From NCBI RefSeq assembly GCF_004745505.1, contig NZ_RKLX01000001.1, positions 186,001-250,000 of the forward strand: DNA of 64,000 nt, read 5' to 3'. The stretch is from Levilactobacillus suantsaiihabitans. GTDB lineage: Bacteria > Bacillota > Bacilli > Lactobacillales > Lactobacillaceae. Below the pieces are notes generated by a model that searched no databases, was not told where the DNA came from, and was given only the letters and a program-made list of their open reading frames with translations. Position 1 is the stretch's first letter, and every line of letters starts with the position of its first letter. Shown here one piece after another: positions 61,094 to 64,000 of this stretch. Position numbers and translations under genes: made by a program.

Positions 61094-61259
61094 CAGCCAG
61101 GGTGGAGCCAGCTGTGTCAGCGGTGTTGGCTGAGGTCCTTTCTCAGCCTACAGCGCGGGACGTCTTGAGAGACTGGCTGGTTTCGCCAGGCTTTCAAGCG
61201 AACCGGAAGCCCGCTTCTCAGGCTGGAGGCGTTCCTCAGAGCAAGCGGAACCCTGGCTG
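61094..61259. ncRNA. Structured element, putative small RNA or repeat
   Basis: CAGCCAGGGT (61094-61103) and ACCCTGGCTG (61250-61259) close a 166-base domain. Internal hairpins: GGCTGAG/CTCAGCC (61128-61148); CTTGAGAG-A-CTGGC / GCCAG-G-CTTTCAAG (61164-61198), one G-T pair; and CCGCTT / AAGCGG (61211-61248) enclosing a GAGG/CCTC stem. On the plus strand it is followed by TTGGT-TTC-ACCAA-TTTT (61270-61286). No ORF. The strand is uncertain. The whole 427-base gap 60980-61406 contains only this and a terminator. Confidence 0.55.
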
Positions 61260-61353
61260 ACGCAGGTGCTTGGTTTCACCAATTTTAGGTGTCGGAACAC
61301 CGTCGTTACAGCAATCAGTGCATTAATTTTAGGTTCAATATTCAGCCGTTAAT

Positions 61354-61403
61354 AAAAAAGTAGTATCCGCACCAATTCTAGGGGTTGAGATACTGCTTTT
61401 TTT
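61354..61403. terminator. Bidirectional terminator downstream of the GPH symporter gene
   Basis: AAAAAAGTAGTATC / GATACTGCTTTTTTT stem with a G-T pair; T-runs in both directions. Confidence 0.8.
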
Positions 61404-61406
61404 ATG

Positions 61407-62846
61407 CTAATCTTTCGTATCATCCTGCTGATTCCAAGTCTTTTCCAGTTCAGCGACGATCTCCGCGTGCTTGGCTTCCGTAATCTTGACCTTCTTTAAG
61501 AAGATAAACGTTCCCAGCAAGACGGCGATGGCCGGACCCACCACCATGATGAGCTTAAACGTCAATACGTTGCTAGCCGTGATGTCGGCCACTTTGGCGT
61601 TACCCGCCATACCGGCCAGCACCGCCGTCATCCCGGTGATTCCGGTGACAATGGCGCCGGCACACTTATCGATCAGCGGCCGCACCGACAGCACCAGCGA
61701 TTCATCCCGGTGGCCCAGCTTCAACTGCCCGTATTCCACGATATCCGTGAAGGTCATCAGCACGACCAAGAAAATCAGCGGTTGCGGCAAATTAAAGAGC
61801 GCACCGGCCACGATGACCAGCCAAACGTTTTGATCCGCAAAGGCAAAGACACTGAGAGCAACCAACAAAATCACGATGCAAGAGACGAACACATTACGCC
61901 GCTTGAATTTCTTCGCTAATGCCGGAAACATCGACACAGCCAGAAAACCAATGATCATGTTGGCAATACCCAAGATGGAAAACATTGCCGCGTGCCCCAA
62001 CACATACGTAAAGTAGTACAGCATCAGTGAATTGGTCAGGTAGGCGCCCATACCGTAGAGTAGATAAGCACACGACAACCACATGAGTTGGTCGTTGTGG
62101 ACCAGCACGCTCAAGACTTGTTTAAAGCCAGTTTCTTCTTTGTTTTCACGCAACGGCGAGTCCACTTCGCGAGTCCCAAAGCCAATAGAAAGCGCTCCCA
62201 AAATTGCGATGATGGCAGCGATTGCGGCGTAAATGAACCAGCCACGGGAATCCCCTGTTCCCCCGGTATTGGTCTTAGAGAAGAACAGAATCACTGGAAT
62301 GATGGTCACCGTCACGATAGTCCCACCTAACGTGGAGCCAATCCGAGCCACGGTCGCCGTCTTTTCCCGTTCCAGGGAATCAAATGACAGCGCCGGTAAC
62401 ATGGACCAGAGACCAATATCTTTAAACGAAAAGAAAATATCCATCACAATGTAAATAAACGTAAATACAAAGAGGTATAAGAATGGCCGTGCCGTTAATC
62501 CCCAGAGATTACTGAACAACAGCATCATGCAGACACCCGAAATCAGTGTCCCAATAATCACCCACGGCTTAAATTTGCCCCACTTCGTATTGGTCTTGTC
62601 AATGGTATTGCCAATAAAGGGGTCAATGAACAACTCGGCGATTCGCAAGACGAAGATAATCGTGGTCATGATCCCAATCATCCGATTGTTGGCCGCCGTA
62701 TCGCTCCCGTTAAACAAGTGATTGGTCACAAACATAATGAAATAGCTATTCATGACTTGGTTGAATAAATCATGGCCAAACGCCCCAAAGGCATAAGTGG
62801 TGCGGGTCAGCACTTTATTTTGCTTGGCATTTTGCTCCATTTCCAT
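61407..62846 (-). CDS. GPH-family sugar:cation symporter
   Basis: A 479-residue, 12-helix transporter of the glycoside-pentoside-hexuronide family (MelB/XylP/YicJ type): LTRTTYAFGAFGHDLFNQVMNSYFIMFVT at the N-terminus, the DPFIGNTIDKTNTKWGKFKPWVIIGT loop, and the TDIVEYGQLKLGHRDESLVLSVRPLIDKCAGAIVTGI motif. It has no C-terminal EIIA domain. Directly downstream of the GH31 gene, hence probably imports the alpha-glycoside that enzyme splits, as in the YicJ-YicI pair. Confidence 0.92.
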   Translation of the reverse strand: MEMEQNAKQNKVLTRTTYAFGAFGHDLFNQVMNSYFIMFVTNHLFNGSDTAANNRMIGIMTTIIFVLRIAELFIDPFIGNTIDKTNTKWGKFKPWVIIGTLISGVCMMLLFSNLWGLTARPFLYLFVFTFIYIVMDIFFSFKDIGLWSMLPALSFDSLEREKTATVARIGSTLGGTIVTVTIIPVILFFSKTNTGGTGDSRGWFIYAAIAAIIAILGALSIGFGTREVDSPLRENKEETGFKQVLSVLVHNDQLMWLSCAYLLYGMGAYLTNSLMLYYFTYVLGHAAMFSILGIANMIIGFLAVSMFPALAKKFKRRNVFVSCIVILLVALSVFAFADQNVWLVIVAGALFNLPQPLIFLVVLMTFTDIVEYGQLKLGHRDESLVLSVRPLIDKCAGAIVTGITGMTAVLAGMAGNAKVADITASNVLTFKLIMVVGPAIAVLLGTFIFLKKVKITEAKHAEIVAELEKTWNQQDDTKD

Positions 62847-62873
62847 GCTTTCTTCCTCGATTCTGTCAGATTG

Positions 62874-64000
62874 TTAGACGCGTTGATAGGCAGGGAGGCT
62901 CGCGAGTGTGACGGGAACCTCGACTTCGGCGGGTCCGGTCACTGGTTGGGCGAATTCGTCGGTCACCGATTGCCATTCACCAGCCGGAAAATAAATCGCC
63001 TTGGTGGTCGCCTGTGCCGTAATCACTGGGGCTACCAGTAACGATGGTCCCAATTTGAACTGCGTCTTTAAGTAAGCCCGGGGCGTCTCGGGGTGGTCAT
63101 AGGCCATCGACTGGACGATGGGTTCTCCGGTTCTGGCCGCCGTCTCGGCTAATTTTAAAATTGTCGGGGCAAAGCGTTGGTGCAAATCGGCCGCCTCACG
63201 ACACAGATCCAAGTGGTTTTGGTCCAGCACTCGCCAAGGCGCCAGTGAGAATTGCATCATGGGCATCAACGCGGAACACTGGGCAGATCGGACGATTAGC
63301 TCCTGATCAAAATGATCCAGTGTCACCAGGCTGCGAATCTCACCGCCGCCAATCATATCAGGGCAGCTGAAATAATACCCCATCAGGCCCTGGACAATGG
63401 TGTCGGGAATCAACTCCGCCAGGCCCTCGGCACCCCATTCAAATCGCTTATCCTGTAGGCGATTGACCAACGGCGCGCCTTGATTCTTATACATCGCCCG
63501 AAATTCATTGTAGGCAAACTCCTGACCAAAGTGGCCCCACAATTCGGTCTGCTGCTCCGGTGACAAGGCCATTTGCGACACGTCATCGGCCTGGTAGAAA
63601 TGCGGATCACCGGCATCTAATTTGAATCCATCGACCCCCGTCTTGGCTTGCAGGTCCTGCAGCGTTTCCTTAAACCACTGATAGGTCGCCGGATTACTCA
63701 GATCTAAGATCGCACTGAAGCCGTTCCACCATTCCCGCACGACTGGCTTGCCATCCGGTCGCATCAGCAGCATCCCCTGTGCCAACAGATCCCGATACTC
63801 CTGCGAATCAGGACTCACGAAGGGGCAGGCCCACACCATGACTTTGAACCCTAACTGATGTAACTCTTGGACCATCGCGGGGGCATCCGGAAACTTCCGG
63901 GTCGAGAACTGCCAGCGACCATAATAATCCGCCCACAAGTCATCGATCATGATGATTCCTGCCGGAAAGTCATTTTCGATGATATGATGCGCGTAAGCCA
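62874..64000 (-). CDS. GH31 alpha-glycosidase (5' end outside window)
   Basis: C-terminal ~375 residues of a family 31 glycosidase (alpha-glucosidase/alpha-xylosidase, YicI type). The frame stays open to the window edge and reads HHIIENDFPAGIIMIDDLWADYYGRWQF, the family strand before the active site. The nucleophile is in GVDGFKLDAGD, and the later part includes DMIGGGEI and FSLAPWRV. The ATG at 63950 is internal, not the start. No signal peptide can be judged. It lies 27 bases before the symporter gene, forming an operon. Confidence 0.9.
   Translation of the reverse strand, partial: AYAHHIIENDFPAGIIMIDDLWADYYGRWQFSTRKFPDAPAMVQELHQLGFKVMVWACPFVSPDSQEYRDLLAQGMLLMRPDGKPVVREWWNGFSAILDLSNPATYQWFKETLQDLQAKTGVDGFKLDAGDPHFYQADDVSQMALSPEQQTELWGHFGQEFAYNEFRAMYKNQGAPLVNRLQDKRFEWGAEGLAELIPDTIVQGLMGYYFSCPDMIGGGEIRSLVTLDHFDQELIVRSAQCSALMPMMQFSLAPWRVLDQNHLDLCREAADLHQRFAPTILKLAETAARTGEPIVQSMAYDHPETPRAYLKTQFKLGPSLLVAPVITAQATTKAIYFPAGEWQSVTDEFAQPVTGPAEVEVPVTLASLPAYQRV

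Noticed and set aside
61407-62846. Assignment of the GPH transporter as a melibiose carrier for the alpha-galactosidase
   Set aside because: It is in an operon with the GH31 gene and separated from the GH36 gene by a regulator and the structured element, so a GH31 substrate is more likely.

Overview
The window reads as chromosome of a heterofermentative lactic acid bacterium close to Levilactobacillus (Lactobacillus) brevis. This rests on gene content only: a cobalamin-dependent propanediol/glycerol dehydratase microcompartment, a lactobacillar tannase with gallate decarboxylase genes, an LPXTG surface protein, many small secreted Lys/Ala/Thr-rich proteins and ECF-type vitamin uptake. The backbone is GC-rich. 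Two stretches are visibly AT-rich and look acquired: the microcompartment locus (about 16.85-33.4 kb) and a restriction-modification locus (about 52.3-55.9 kb). No integrase, IS element, tRNA, rRNA or CRISPR array was recognised.

Layout. 1-3.2 kb: sbcC (cut by the window edge), sbcD and tag on the minus strand. 3.4-7.8 kb: secreted matrixin-like protease, GH25 muramidase, ferrochelatase overlapping an NRAMP metal transporter. 7.9-16.8 kb (minus): secreted GH8 glucanase, a MerR-cupin-CMD operon, TetR regulator, LPXTG adhesin, aldo/keto reductase and two tandem MFS exporters. 17-29.5 kb (minus): a pdu operon in the order A-B-C-D-E-G-H-K-J-M-N-O-hbpS-like-small protein-U-phosphatase-flavin reductase-eutJ-V. 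29.7-34.6 kb (plus): a PocR-like AraC regulator, a short-chain dehydrogenase, a D-lactate dehydrogenase with a microcompartment-type N-terminal tag, and a second PocR-like regulator. 34.7-39.7 kb (minus): one operon for an ECF transporter (T, fused A, S) plus two surface proteins that resemble the two halves of intrinsic factor/transcobalamin. 40-51 kb: hydrolase pseudogene, glutamine amidotransferase-like gene, gallate decarboxylase lpdC-lpdB-lpdD with a divergent LysR gene, deformylase-like gene, tannase, APC permease. 51-56 kb: 3-hydroxyacyl-CoA dehydrogenase and the R-M locus. 56-64 kb: aquaporin, DUF4867 protein, pyroglutamyl peptidase, alpha-galactosidase, HxlR regulator, GPH sugar symporter and a GH31 glycosidase cut by the right edge.

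How it may work together. The centre (17-39.7 kb) looks like one B12-dependent physiological module: cobalamin capture and uptake, cobalamin adenosylation, a dehydratase in a protein shell, and two regulators whose C-terminal domain resembles the transcobalamin beta-domain. The locus carries no aldehyde dehydrogenase (PduP), phosphotransacylase (PduL), PduQ, PduS, PduT or propionate kinase (PduW). It does carry a D-lactate dehydrogenase with an added encapsulation-type peptide. The inferred scheme is a shell in which lactate oxidation supplies NADH to reduce the dehydratase product (3-hydroxypropionaldehyde or propionaldehyde) to the alcohol.

Intergenic DNA is also notable. A dispersed repeat has two full copies (9.1 and 46.7 kb) whose nested stems differ by compensatory base changes. 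Two unrelated-looking 165-nt intergenic segments (47.5 and 61.1 kb) each close on a long perfect inverted repeat around internal hairpins and may be RNAs or structured repeats.
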